From contig JAEUHC010000027.1 of NCBI GenBank assembly GCA_016794785.1, positions 310,001 through 374,000 of the forward strand: a DNA stretch of 64,000 nt. Reading direction: 5' to 3'. Position 1 is the first letter of the stretch; each line of letters starts with the position of its first letter. The DNA comes from Opitutaceae bacterium (GTDB taxonomy: Bacteria > Verrucomicrobiota > Verrucomicrobiia > Opitutales > Opitutaceae). Shown one piece after another: positions 52,457-59,820 of this stretch. A model generated the notes under the pieces. That model ran no database searches and had not been told where the DNA came from. It saw nothing but the letters and a program-made list of their open reading frames with translations. The position numbers and the translations under genes are program-made.

Positions 52457-53475
52457 TCGAGGGCGAGCATCAGGCAGTTGAGTCCGCTGCCGATCCCCAG
52501 CAGGCCCACGCGGTCGCCCTCGCGCACCGCGCCGGCTTGCACGGCCGCGGCGAGCGTGGCGGGCAGCGCGACGGAACCGGTGTTGCCCAGAGTCTCAAAC
52601 GTCGAGAAATCCTTCGCGAGGTCGAGGCCGAGGGTCTCGTAGAGTTTCCGGCGATGCACGCTGCCCACTTGGTGGCAGATGAAGCGATCGAAGGCAGCCC
52701 CCTGCCCTGCGGTGAAATCACCCCACGTCTCGCGCGCCAGGGTCACGCCCGCGACGAGGAGCTGCTCGGAGTCCGTCTGCATCGCGAGCGCCTCCGTGCC
52801 ATGCGTGTCGCCCTGACAGAGCTCACTGTGCTGGGTCGCTGCCCGCGCCACGCCGCCGAGCAGACGGTGGGCGCGGCCTTTGACCAGCGAGCGGTGGCAG
52901 ACGATCGCGCCGACGGCACCGGAGCCGATCGTGAGGTTGGCAAAGAAGGGCTTGATGGCGTTGCGCGTGAGCGGCTGCTCGAGCAGCGTGCGCAGCGTCT
53001 GCTCAACCAGCGGCCGGCCATTTTCCCCGGCCACGACCATTGCGCACTTGATCTGGCCCGATTCGATCAGGCCCGCGGCAACCGTGAGGGCGTTGAGGAA
53101 ACCGAGGCAGGCGTTCGACACATCAAAGATCTGAGCCGTGGCCGGCAGGCCGATCTTGCGGTGGGCAAACGACGCGGTCGCGGGCTCCATCATGTCGCGG
53201 CTCACGGCGGCGTGGATGAACAGTTCGACCTGCCCGGCGCGCAGCGCCGATTGCGCGAGCACCGCGCGGCCGGCGGCGGCACTGGCATCCGACGCGCGTG
53301 TGCCCGCGGGCCACATGCGGCGCTCGCGGATGCCGGTCATCAATTCGAGACGGCCCGCGGGCAGCTTCAAACGCTCGTAGAGCGGCGCGAGGCGCTGCTC
53401 GATCTCAGCGGAGGTCCAGACTTCGTCGGGCAGCGCCACGGCGAGCGCCTCGATGCACACATGATTGAAATTCAT
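52450..53475 (-). CDS. oleA: OleA-like 3-ketoacyl synthase III (head-to-head condensing enzyme)
   Basis: A 341-residue thiolase-fold enzyme. OleA joins two acyl-CoAs head to head to a beta-keto acid. Active-site residues match Xanthomonas OleA in spacing: Glu97 (in VSRDMMEP) lies 26 before Cys123 (in NACLGF), and His268 lies 30 before Asn298, the same intervals as Glu117/Cys143 and His285/Asn315. The C-terminal LLGIGSGLNC is an OleA hallmark. A role as ordinary FabH is less likely. The gene follows fabI by 7 bp. Confidence 0.93.
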   Translation of the reverse strand: MNFNHVCIEALAVALPDEVWTSAEIEQRLAPLYERLKLPAGRLELMTGIRERRMWPAGTRASDASAAAGRAVLAQSALRAGQVELFIHAAVSRDMMEPATASFAHRKIGLPATAQIFDVSNACLGFLNALTVAAGLIESGQIKCAMVVAGENGRPLVEQTLRTLLEQPLTRNAIKPFFANLTIGSGAVGAIVCHRSLVKGRAHRLLGGVARAATQHSELCQGDTHGTEALAMQTDSEQLLVAGVTLARETWGDFTAGQGAAFDRFICHQVGSVHRRKLYETLGLDLAKDFSTFETLGNTGSVALPATLAAAVQAGAVREGDRVGLLGIGSGLNCLMLALEW

Positions 53476-53482
53476 CCCGGGC

Positions 53483-54295
53483 TCACTTCTCCGGCCGCAT
53501 CGCGAGGCGGATGATTTCCTGATCGAAGTAGTTTGAGCCGAGGCCGGCATCGACGACCAGCGTCGTGCCGTTGATGCCGCTGCTGCGCGGGCTGAGGAGA
53601 AAGGCCGTGGCGTCGGCGACCTCCTGGGTTTCCAGATTCTTTTTCCGGAACGTGAGTTTCTCCGCGTAGAGGTAGCTCTCGATGTAGCCAGGGATGCCGG
53701 CAGAGGCGCTCGTCTTCAGCGGCCCGGCCCCGACGGCGTTGAAGCGCACCGACGTGTCGGCGCTGAACGACTTGGCGAGAAACCGCACGCTCGACTCCAG
53801 CGCCGCCTTGATCGGGCCCATGTAGCCGTAGTTGTCGGGCGTCACGAGCAGAGATGAGATGCCGATGGTCACGACCGAGGCGTCGCGCGCGAGGTGAGGC
53901 TTGAAGGCCCGTGCGATCTCCACGAGCGAGAAGGCGGAGACAGCCGTGGCCTGCAAAAAGTCCGCGCGCTTCGTCTCGTGGAAGGGCTTGAACCCCTCGC
54001 TGTAGTTCGCGAACGCGATCGAGTGCACGATGCCGTGCAGCGGCGCGTGACCCGTGACGGCGACGGCGGCCGCGAGGCGCTCGATCTCGCCGGGCTTCTC
54101 GACGTCGCACAGGAAGACGGGCTTGCCGGCGAGCTGTGTCTCCAGCGATTTCCGCCGCGCCTCGGAGCGGACGCTGTAGAGCACGTTTGCGCCCTGCTCC
54201 TCCAAGGTTCGCGCGACGAACCACGCCACGCTCTTCCGGTTGGCGACACCGAGGACGAGGAAGGTTTTTCCCGTGAGCTGGAGGAAGTCGGGCAT
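53483..54295 (-). CDS. fabI: enoyl-ACP reductase FabI-like (SDR)
   Basis: A 270-residue short-chain dehydrogenase of the FabI type. The catalytic pair Tyr156 and Lys163 (NYGYMGPIK) sits at the exact E. coli numbers. The position of E. coli Tyr146 is Ile146 here (TIGISS). The N-terminal VLGVANRKSVAW and C-terminal NGTTLVVDAGLGSNYF are typical of FabI. It may reduce an enoyl intermediate in a pathway shared with FabZ and OleA, replace a missing OleD step, or be the general enzyme; the data do not decide. Confidence 0.88.
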   Translation of the reverse strand: MPDFLQLTGKTFLVLGVANRKSVAWFVARTLEEQGANVLYSVRSEARRKSLETQLAGKPVFLCDVEKPGEIERLAAAVAVTGHAPLHGIVHSIAFANYSEGFKPFHETKRADFLQATAVSAFSLVEIARAFKPHLARDASVVTIGISSLLVTPDNYGYMGPIKAALESSVRFLAKSFSADTSVRFNAVGAGPLKTSASAGIPGYIESYLYAEKLTFRKKNLETQEVADATAFLLSPRSSGINGTTLVVDAGLGSNYFDQEIIRLAMRPEK

Positions 54296-54316
54296 GGATT
54301 GGCTGGTGGAAGCCTG

Positions 54317-54769
54317 CTAGCCCGAAATCGCCGGCAGTTTCCAGGCGACGGCGAAATCCACGTTCATCACCCGTGTGCCGTCCGCTTTCTTGATGTGCCC
54401 GCTGAGCATGGTGAAGCCGCCGAGGGCGTCCTTCTGCTTCACTTCGAGCACCGTGGTGTCGCCGGGATAGACGGGATTTCGGAAGCGCACGTCGCTGATC
54501 TTGGCGATGAGGGGCACGCCCTCGCCGGGGGCGGCGCCGGCGGCGCGGGCCTTGAGCGCCATGTAGCATGCGGCCGTCTGAAACACCGCCTCGCACAGCA
54601 GCACACCAGGCGTGATCGGCGCGCCGGGATAGTGGCCGCGGTAGAAATCCTCCTCGGGCCGCCACCGGCGCTGCGCGACGAGCCCCTCGGCGTCGTGGCT
54701 CAAGATTTCGTCGACGAAAAGGAAAGGCGGACGGTGCGGGATAAGGTCTGTGACGGTGATGGACGACAT
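54317..54769 (-). CDS. fabZ: FabZ-like 3-hydroxyacyl-ACP dehydratase
   Basis: A 150-residue hotdog-fold dehydratase. Catalytic His46 in FYRGHYPGAPITPGV and Glu60 in LLCEAVFQ match FabZ; the N-terminal LIPHRPPFLFVDE is characteristic. It precedes fabI by 21 bp and follows the CrtI-like oxidoreductase by 10 bp, so the genes form one operon. FabZ with FabI would create and reduce double bonds on an acyl chain. A general fabZ at another locus would support a dedicated role here. Confidence 0.93.
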   Translation of the reverse strand: MSSITVTDLIPHRPPFLFVDEILSHDAEGLVAQRRWRPEEDFYRGHYPGAPITPGVLLCEAVFQTAACYMALKARAAGAAPGEGVPLIAKISDVRFRNPVYPGDTTVLEVKQKDALGGFTMLSGHIKKADGTRVMNVDFAVAWKLPAISG

Positions 54770-54779
54770 GAAATGAAAA

Positions 54780-56228
54780 TCAGGCGGCGGTGGCGGAGCG
54801 CTTCAGCGCGAAGAGAGTCTTATCGATCTTATTGGCGACGATCACGCCGTAGTTAATCGTGCCGAGCCAGCCGGACATGATGATGCCGACGGAACCGGCG
54901 TGGAAGAGACCGGGCAGTTTATCGGGTAGATCCATCGAAACCTTGAGGCCCTCAAACTTGGTGCCGAACGAGGTGCCATCGAAGTGCTGTGTGTAGCGTT
55001 CGATTGTGCGGGGCGTGGCGGCTTCCTTCCAATCGATCTTCGCGCCGACCCCCGGGATGTATTTCTCCAGCGCCGCGACGGACTCGTCGATGAGGCGCTG
55101 CTTCTCGCGCTCGTAGTCGGCGTCGCTGAGTTTTTTCCAGTCGCCGTATTGGCCGTTGAGCGAGACGACGACGGTGTAGCGATCGGAGCCGGGGCGCGTG
55201 TCGGGATAATAAACCGAGAACGTGCGGCTCGTCGTGCGGAAGTCCGTGAGCTCGGTGCTGCTGAAGCTCGGGTTCTCCGAGGTAAACACGAGGTCGCCGA
55301 TGTGCGGGATGCTCTCGCCCTTGCGAATCCCGAGATAGACCTGGCACGAGCTGGAGTTGATGCGCACGGCGCGGGCCGCCTCGAGGTAGTCGGGCGGAAA
55401 GTTCCCCTCCCCGGCCAGCCGGAAGATGGTGTTCTTGATGTTGGCGTTGGAGAGCACGGCCTTGGCGCGGATGACGCGGCCGCTCGCGGCCACGATCCCG
55501 CAGGCGACCTTCTGGCCGTCGCGCTCCTCGACGAGGATTTTATCGACGAGCACCTTCTTCCGCAGCTCGACGCCGTTGCGGCGCAGTTCGGCGGCCATTT
55601 TGTCGATGAGGTCGTCGGAACCGCCGCGGAACGTATAGACGCCCGAGCCCATGAAATTGGAAAACACGATTCCGTAGGTGATCGCGGGGTCGTCGAGGGT
55701 GGAGCCGTTGGCGTAGGCGATGGGCTCCATGAGCAGGCGCTTCACATCGTCGCGGCCGGGGAAGAAGCGCTCGAGCATCTCGCCCGTCGTCTCGGGGTTG
55801 TTGTCGTAGAAATTCATCGACCGGAGATGGTCGTAGAACTTCTCCACGTGCGCGCGATCGAGGCGGAAATTTTCCACGAGCACGCGAGTGTAGTCCTCGC
55901 GGGTGAAGGTCGTCCACACATCCATCTGCGGGTTCACGAACCGAATGTCCTTCAGCTGCACGATCGCGTCGGCGATTTCCTTGGTCCAGTATTTGCGGCA
56001 GGACTTGATCATGCCGACGGGGAAACCGTGCAGGGAGATGTCGAAGATGTGGCCGCCCTTGCGCGTGAACCACGTGGCGAGGCCGCCGAACTGGTAGTGA
56101 TGCTCGAGCAGGAGCACGCGGTGGCCGGCCTTGGCGAGCACGTTGGCCCCCGTGAGGCCGCCCAAGCCACTGCCGATGACGATCACATCATACTCGTCTG
56201 CGACGCCTTTGAGCCAGTCGTAAGCCAT
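54780..56228 (-). CDS. phytoene-desaturase-like (CrtI-type) FAD oxidoreductase
   Basis: A 482-residue NAD(P)/FAD oxidoreductase of the CrtI/retinol-saturase group. The dinucleotide fold (VIVIGSGLGGLTGANVLAKAGHRVLLLE) and C-terminal GLFHAGSVGIIMSGWLGTINYG are clear. No other carotenoid genes are near, so a carotenoid substrate is unlikely. It opens the operon with fabZ, fabI, oleA and oleB, which suggests an acyl-chain or lipid substrate. Exact reaction unknown; desaturation, isomerisation or saturation are all possible for this group. Confidence 0.88.
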   Translation of the reverse strand: MAYDWLKGVADEYDVIVIGSGLGGLTGANVLAKAGHRVLLLEHHYQFGGLATWFTRKGGHIFDISLHGFPVGMIKSCRKYWTKEIADAIVQLKDIRFVNPQMDVWTTFTREDYTRVLVENFRLDRAHVEKFYDHLRSMNFYDNNPETTGEMLERFFPGRDDVKRLLMEPIAYANGSTLDDPAITYGIVFSNFMGSGVYTFRGGSDDLIDKMAAELRRNGVELRKKVLVDKILVEERDGQKVACGIVAASGRVIRAKAVLSNANIKNTIFRLAGEGNFPPDYLEAARAVRINSSSCQVYLGIRKGESIPHIGDLVFTSENPSFSSTELTDFRTTSRTFSVYYPDTRPGSDRYTVVVSLNGQYGDWKKLSDADYEREKQRLIDESVAALEKYIPGVGAKIDWKEAATPRTIERYTQHFDGTSFGTKFEGLKVSMDLPDKLPGLFHAGSVGIIMSGWLGTINYGVIVANKIDKTLFALKRSATAA

Positions 56229-56316
56229 GAAAGGGTCACGAGTGAACGCCCGGCGAGGCGGAGCGCAATGCGGATTATGGCGGGGGACGAAACCGCGCTC
56301 CGGTCTGTGGCTTGGA

Positions 56317-56378
56317 TGGAGCCGCGGCGCCCTCGCCGCGGTCGGGAGATACGCGGCGGGGGCGCCGCGTCCCCATCA
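56317..56378. repeat. GC-rich inverted repeat between the membrane protein gene and the lipid operon
   Basis: Arms CGCGGCGCCCTCGCCG (56323-56338) and CGGCGGGGGCGCCGCG (56354-56369) pair with one mismatch around a 15-nt loop. The element lies just after the stop of the spermidine-synthase-like gene and before the CrtI-like gene start. It may stop or process transcripts, but has no T-run. Confidence 0.6.
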
Positions 56379-56391
56379 GTCAGACCAACCT

Positions 56392-58659
56392 TCACTGCTT
56401 CATGATCGAGTAGAGGCTGGCGAAGTCGTCGGTCCAGAGCGGGAAATCGCGCCGGGCGTTTTCCTCGGGGGCTTCGGCGGCGTCGCGGATTTTGTCCTTC
56501 GCGAGGAAATCCCGGTCGGCCGAGAGCAGCATCCAGGTCGTGGCATAGACCCACCAATCGGGGGCGTTGTCGTCGGCGATGCTCACGACGCCGAGGTTGT
56601 AGTGCGCGGCGAGTTTCTCGACGACGGGCTTGAGATCGAGGTAGCGGTTGGAGATGTGGACGGCGATCACGCCGCCGGGCCGGATTTGTTTCAGGTAGAG
56701 GTCAAAGGCCTCCTTGGTCAGCAAGTGCACCGGAATCGCGTCGCTGCTGAAGGCATCGAGCGCGAGGAGGTCGAACTTCTGGGATTTGCCGCTCTCCAGT
56801 TCGCGCTCCATCACGAGGCGCGCGTCGCCCATCGCGATGTCGAGCTGAGCCTGGCAATAATCAAGGAACTTGAAATGGGTGCGGGCGAGCCGCTCGACCT
56901 CAGGGTTGATTTCGTAGATGCGGAGGTAGTCGTCCTTGCGGCCATAGACGGAGAGCGTGCCGGTGCCGAGGCCCACCAGGCCGAGGCGGCGCGGGCCTTC
57001 CGGAAGCGCGTTGATGGCGAGGCCGACTCCGCTGCTCTCGGCGTAGTAGCTCGTCGGGATGAGGCTCTTCTCGGGCTTCGTGAACTGGAGGCCGTGCGTG
57101 GTGGCGCCGTGCAGGAGCGAGCGGTAGTTGTTTTCCGGATCGTTGGGGTCGTAGTCGTAAACCTTGAGCGTGCCGTAGAAATTGCGCGTCGCACTCAGGA
57201 TGGGCGTGCTCGTGCGCTCTTCCCACGTGTGGATAAAGAGCGCGCCGAGTCCCACGGACAATGCCATGACGAAGCTGCCGAGCCGCGGCGTCCATTCCGC
57301 GCTCAGGCCGCGGCGGCGCCAGTCGAGGCTGGACACCGCGAGCACGCCGACGCCCGCGAGGATGTATTTCCAGTAGCTCGTGAAGAACCCCACGTAGCTC
57401 TCCTTCAGCCCGGGGCTGTCGTCGAAGAGCGTTCGCAGCGCGGGCAGCGCGACCGTGATTGCCAGCGCGCCGACGCCCGCGGCGAGCGCGAGCTCCCGGC
57501 TGCGATGGCGAAAGCACAGCACGCCGAGCGCATACGAGAGCAGCCACAGGCCGAGCTGCAGCTCGCGGTAGTCCTTGAACACCGCGGGCGCCACGATCGC
57601 GACGAGGAAGCCGCCGAGCGCGCCGCCAAACGAGATCATCAGGAAATACGCGGTGAGCTGCCGCGGCGCCGGCTTGAGGCGGTAGAGCTCCCCGTGGCAG
57701 ACCATGCAGGCCACAAACAGCGCCGCGTTGTAGCAGATGATCTGGAGCTTCATCGGGGCGTCGTTGGCCACGTGGAGCAGATCGCACACGACCGCGATGC
57801 CGAGCACCGCCAGCACCGTGAAGATCCCGCGGTGATACCAGCGCGCGTGATCGAAGCAGATGATGAAGGTGACAAGGTAGAGGCTCAGCGGCAGCACCCA
57901 GAGAAACGGGATGACCGCGACCTCCTGGCAAAGCTTGTTGGTCGTCGCGAGCAGCAGCACCGAGGCGATCATCGGCAGCGCGACCCAGAGGGTTTTGTCC
58001 ATGGCCGAGGGCGGCGCGGGTTCGTCGGCGACGCCCGCGGTGGCCGTGGCGTCCTTCGCCGGCGCGCCCGCGGCGGGGGCGCTGAGCCAGAGCTTCCACG
58101 CGCAGTAGCCGCAGAAAAGCACGAAGAGCCCGAGGCCAAACGACCACATCGTGGCCTGCGTGTGGCGGGGGAACTTCACCTCGAAGAACACCGGGTAGCT
58201 GAGCAGCGCGAGGAGCGATCCCACGTTGGAGAGCGCATAGAGCCGGTAGGGCGACACCCCGGGGTTCGTGACGCTGAACCACTGCTGCATGAGCGGCCCC
58301 GTGGAGGAGAGCACGAAATACGGCAGGCCAATCGTCGCCGCGAGGAGCAGGAGGATCCGCAGGTTCGGATCGCCATCGACCTGCGCCCGCCAGCTGGCCG
58401 ACGGCGTGATGGGCAGCAGCGCGAGCGACAAGGCGAGCAGCGTGAGATGCACGACCACCTGTTGCCGGCGCGAGAGACGCGTGGACGCGAAGTGCGCGTA
58501 GGCGTAGCCCCCGAGCAGCAGCGTCTGGAAAAAGAGCAGGCACGTCGTCCACACGCCCGGCCCGCCGCCAAACCAGGGCAGGATGTATTTGCCGATGAGC
58601 GGCTGGACCTGAAACAGGAGGAACGCCCCCGTGAAGATGGTCAGGGCAAAAGGAAGCAT
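56392..58659 (-). CDS. membrane protein with spermidine-synthase-like domain
   Basis: A 755-residue protein: an N-terminal membrane half of about 10-12 helices (start MLPFALTIFTGAFLLFQVQPLIGKY, to about residue 470) and a C-terminal Rossmann methyltransferase-like domain of the spermidine/spermine-synthase family (about 530-740), with GLVGLGTGTLSVYG, MGDARLVMER and FDLLALDAFSSDAIP. Such fused proteins are common in PVC genomes and are not proven aminopropyl transferases. Start 58659 is used; the open frame upstream has no membrane character. It is followed by a GC-rich inverted repeat. Confidence 0.85.
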   Translation of the reverse strand: MLPFALTIFTGAFLLFQVQPLIGKYILPWFGGGPGVWTTCLLFFQTLLLGGYAYAHFASTRLSRRQQVVVHLTLLALSLALLPITPSASWRAQVDGDPNLRILLLLAATIGLPYFVLSSTGPLMQQWFSVTNPGVSPYRLYALSNVGSLLALLSYPVFFEVKFPRHTQATMWSFGLGLFVLFCGYCAWKLWLSAPAAGAPAKDATATAGVADEPAPPSAMDKTLWVALPMIASVLLLATTNKLCQEVAVIPFLWVLPLSLYLVTFIICFDHARWYHRGIFTVLAVLGIAVVCDLLHVANDAPMKLQIICYNAALFVACMVCHGELYRLKPAPRQLTAYFLMISFGGALGGFLVAIVAPAVFKDYRELQLGLWLLSYALGVLCFRHRSRELALAAGVGALAITVALPALRTLFDDSPGLKESYVGFFTSYWKYILAGVGVLAVSSLDWRRRGLSAEWTPRLGSFVMALSVGLGALFIHTWEERTSTPILSATRNFYGTLKVYDYDPNDPENNYRSLLHGATTHGLQFTKPEKSLIPTSYYAESSGVGLAINALPEGPRRLGLVGLGTGTLSVYGRKDDYLRIYEINPEVERLARTHFKFLDYCQAQLDIAMGDARLVMERELESGKSQKFDLLALDAFSSDAIPVHLLTKEAFDLYLKQIRPGGVIAVHISNRYLDLKPVVEKLAAHYNLGVVSIADDNAPDWWVYATTWMLLSADRDFLAKDKIRDAAEAPEENARRDFPLWTDDFASLYSIMKQ

Positions 58660-58844
58660 GAAGAGGGGCGGTGCAACGAGGTTGGTGGGAGACGCCGGGA
58701 GCCGGCGAAGCGCAGCATGACGGACAACAATGGATTGCGATGCAATTCCTGTGATGCCGACCGCGTCAGCGGGATGAGCAGGAACGACACGAGAAATTTT
58801 GGTTGGATTTTCCCCGGGAACCTGCACGGTTCGCGCCGGTTTTC

Positions 58845-58919
<75 letters not shown>

Positions 58920-58967
58920 AATCATGCGGGATGGAGATTCGCAGCCGGCCTGAAGCTGGCATGCGAC

Positions 58968-58993
58968 CGTCGCGACCAAGGTCGCTCCCACAA
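58968..58993. repeat. REP-like hairpin (GCGACC-AA-GGTCGC)
   Basis: The element includes GTCGCGACCAAGGTCGCTCC, with a perfect 6-bp stem GCGACC/GGTCGC around AA, in the gap between the CAU tRNA and the next minus-strand gene. The word is typical of REP sequences in other bacteria. Confidence 0.55.
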
Positions 58994-58996
58994 AAA

Positions 58997-59713
58997 CTAT
59001 TTGGCGGGAGCCTGGCCTTTCTTTGCCGCCGCCGCACCCGGCGGCACATCCAGCAGCAGCCGCGACTGCACCTCGAGCGATCCTTGGTAGAACGGCGGAA
59101 ACAGGATCAGCAGCGCGCGTTCGCCGGGCTTGAGAGTCGTCGTGCCGGCATACGACTGGTAGGAGCGGCCCTTGGCCTGCGTGCGCAAGGCGATCGTGGC
59201 GGTGCGGCCGACGTTCAGCGCGGGGTTGAGGCCGGGTTGCAGGGTGACGTTTTCCTTGTTCACAGTGCCGCTCAGCGCGAGGCCGCTGAGATTGATGATC
59301 GCGAGCCCGCCGGAGGCATGGCGCGCCGCGCTGTCGTCCAGCACGGCGATTTGGTAGCGCAGGCCGGTGGCCGTCGCCGGACCGGGGTTGGGCAGAAAGA
59401 GCAGCAGGGCTTCCGTCATGCCCGCCGGAATGCTCGCCTCGGCGACCACGGTGCCGGAGGTGGAATCAGTGAAGCGCAGCGGCATCGGGCCGCGATACTC
59501 GGCGCGCGCCGAGCGGGCGGTCGGGTAAAACTGCAGCGTCTGCGGCGGGGCGCCGGCGCCCGGGATAAACGTCAGGTGCTCGATCGGTTTGGGGCTGAAT
59601 ACGGAAAACCGCACGGGGGGCGGGCCAGATTGGGCGAAGGCCGTCGCTGTCAGCCCAGCGCTGAACAGGCCAACGCAGAGGACTGCGATGCGCTGCAACG
59701 AACATCGAAGCAA
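58997..59713 (-). CDS. secreted hypothetical protein
   Basis: A 238-residue protein with a signal peptide (LLRCSLQRIAVLCVGLFSAGLTATAFAQ) and a beta-rich mature part (VRFSVFSPKPIEHLTFIPGAGAPPQTLQFYPTAR, TLKPGERALLILFPPFY). The C-terminus is Ala/Lys-rich. I do not recognise the family; it could be a surface or assembly factor for the pseudopilin-like Verru_Chthon genes upstream. There is no ATG at a suitable place: I use TTG 59713 at the signal peptide. The in-frame ATG at 59845 lies across a REP-like element. Confidence 0.65.
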   Translation of the reverse strand: MLRCSLQRIAVLCVGLFSAGLTATAFAQSGPPPVRFSVFSPKPIEHLTFIPGAGAPPQTLQFYPTARSARAEYRGPMPLRFTDSTSGTVVAEASIPAGMTEALLLFLPNPGPATATGLRYQIAVLDDSAARHASGGLAIINLSGLALSGTVNKENVTLQPGLNPALNVGRTATIALRTQAKGRSYQSYAGTTTLKPGERALLILFPPFYQGSLEVQSRLLLDVPPGAAAAKKGQAPAK

Positions 59714-59771
59714 ACCCGGGTATGAGCGCGCTGGCGCACGATGGGATATGGCGTCACCAGCCGAATAGGCG

Positions 59772-59803
59772 TCGGAATCGCCGGCAAGCAGGCTCCTACC
59801 TTC
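59772..59803. repeat. REP-like element (GGAATCGCC-GGCAAGCAGGC class)
   Basis: It reads GGAATCGCCGGCAAGCAGGC followed by TCCTACCTT, close to the GATTCGCCTGCAAGCAGGCTCCTAC type of REP sequence. It lies in the gap between the hypothetical gene and the Verru_Chthon A gene and is a different class from the hairpin at 58968-58993. Confidence 0.5.
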
Positions 59804-59820
59804 CGGGGCGAGACTCCGGT

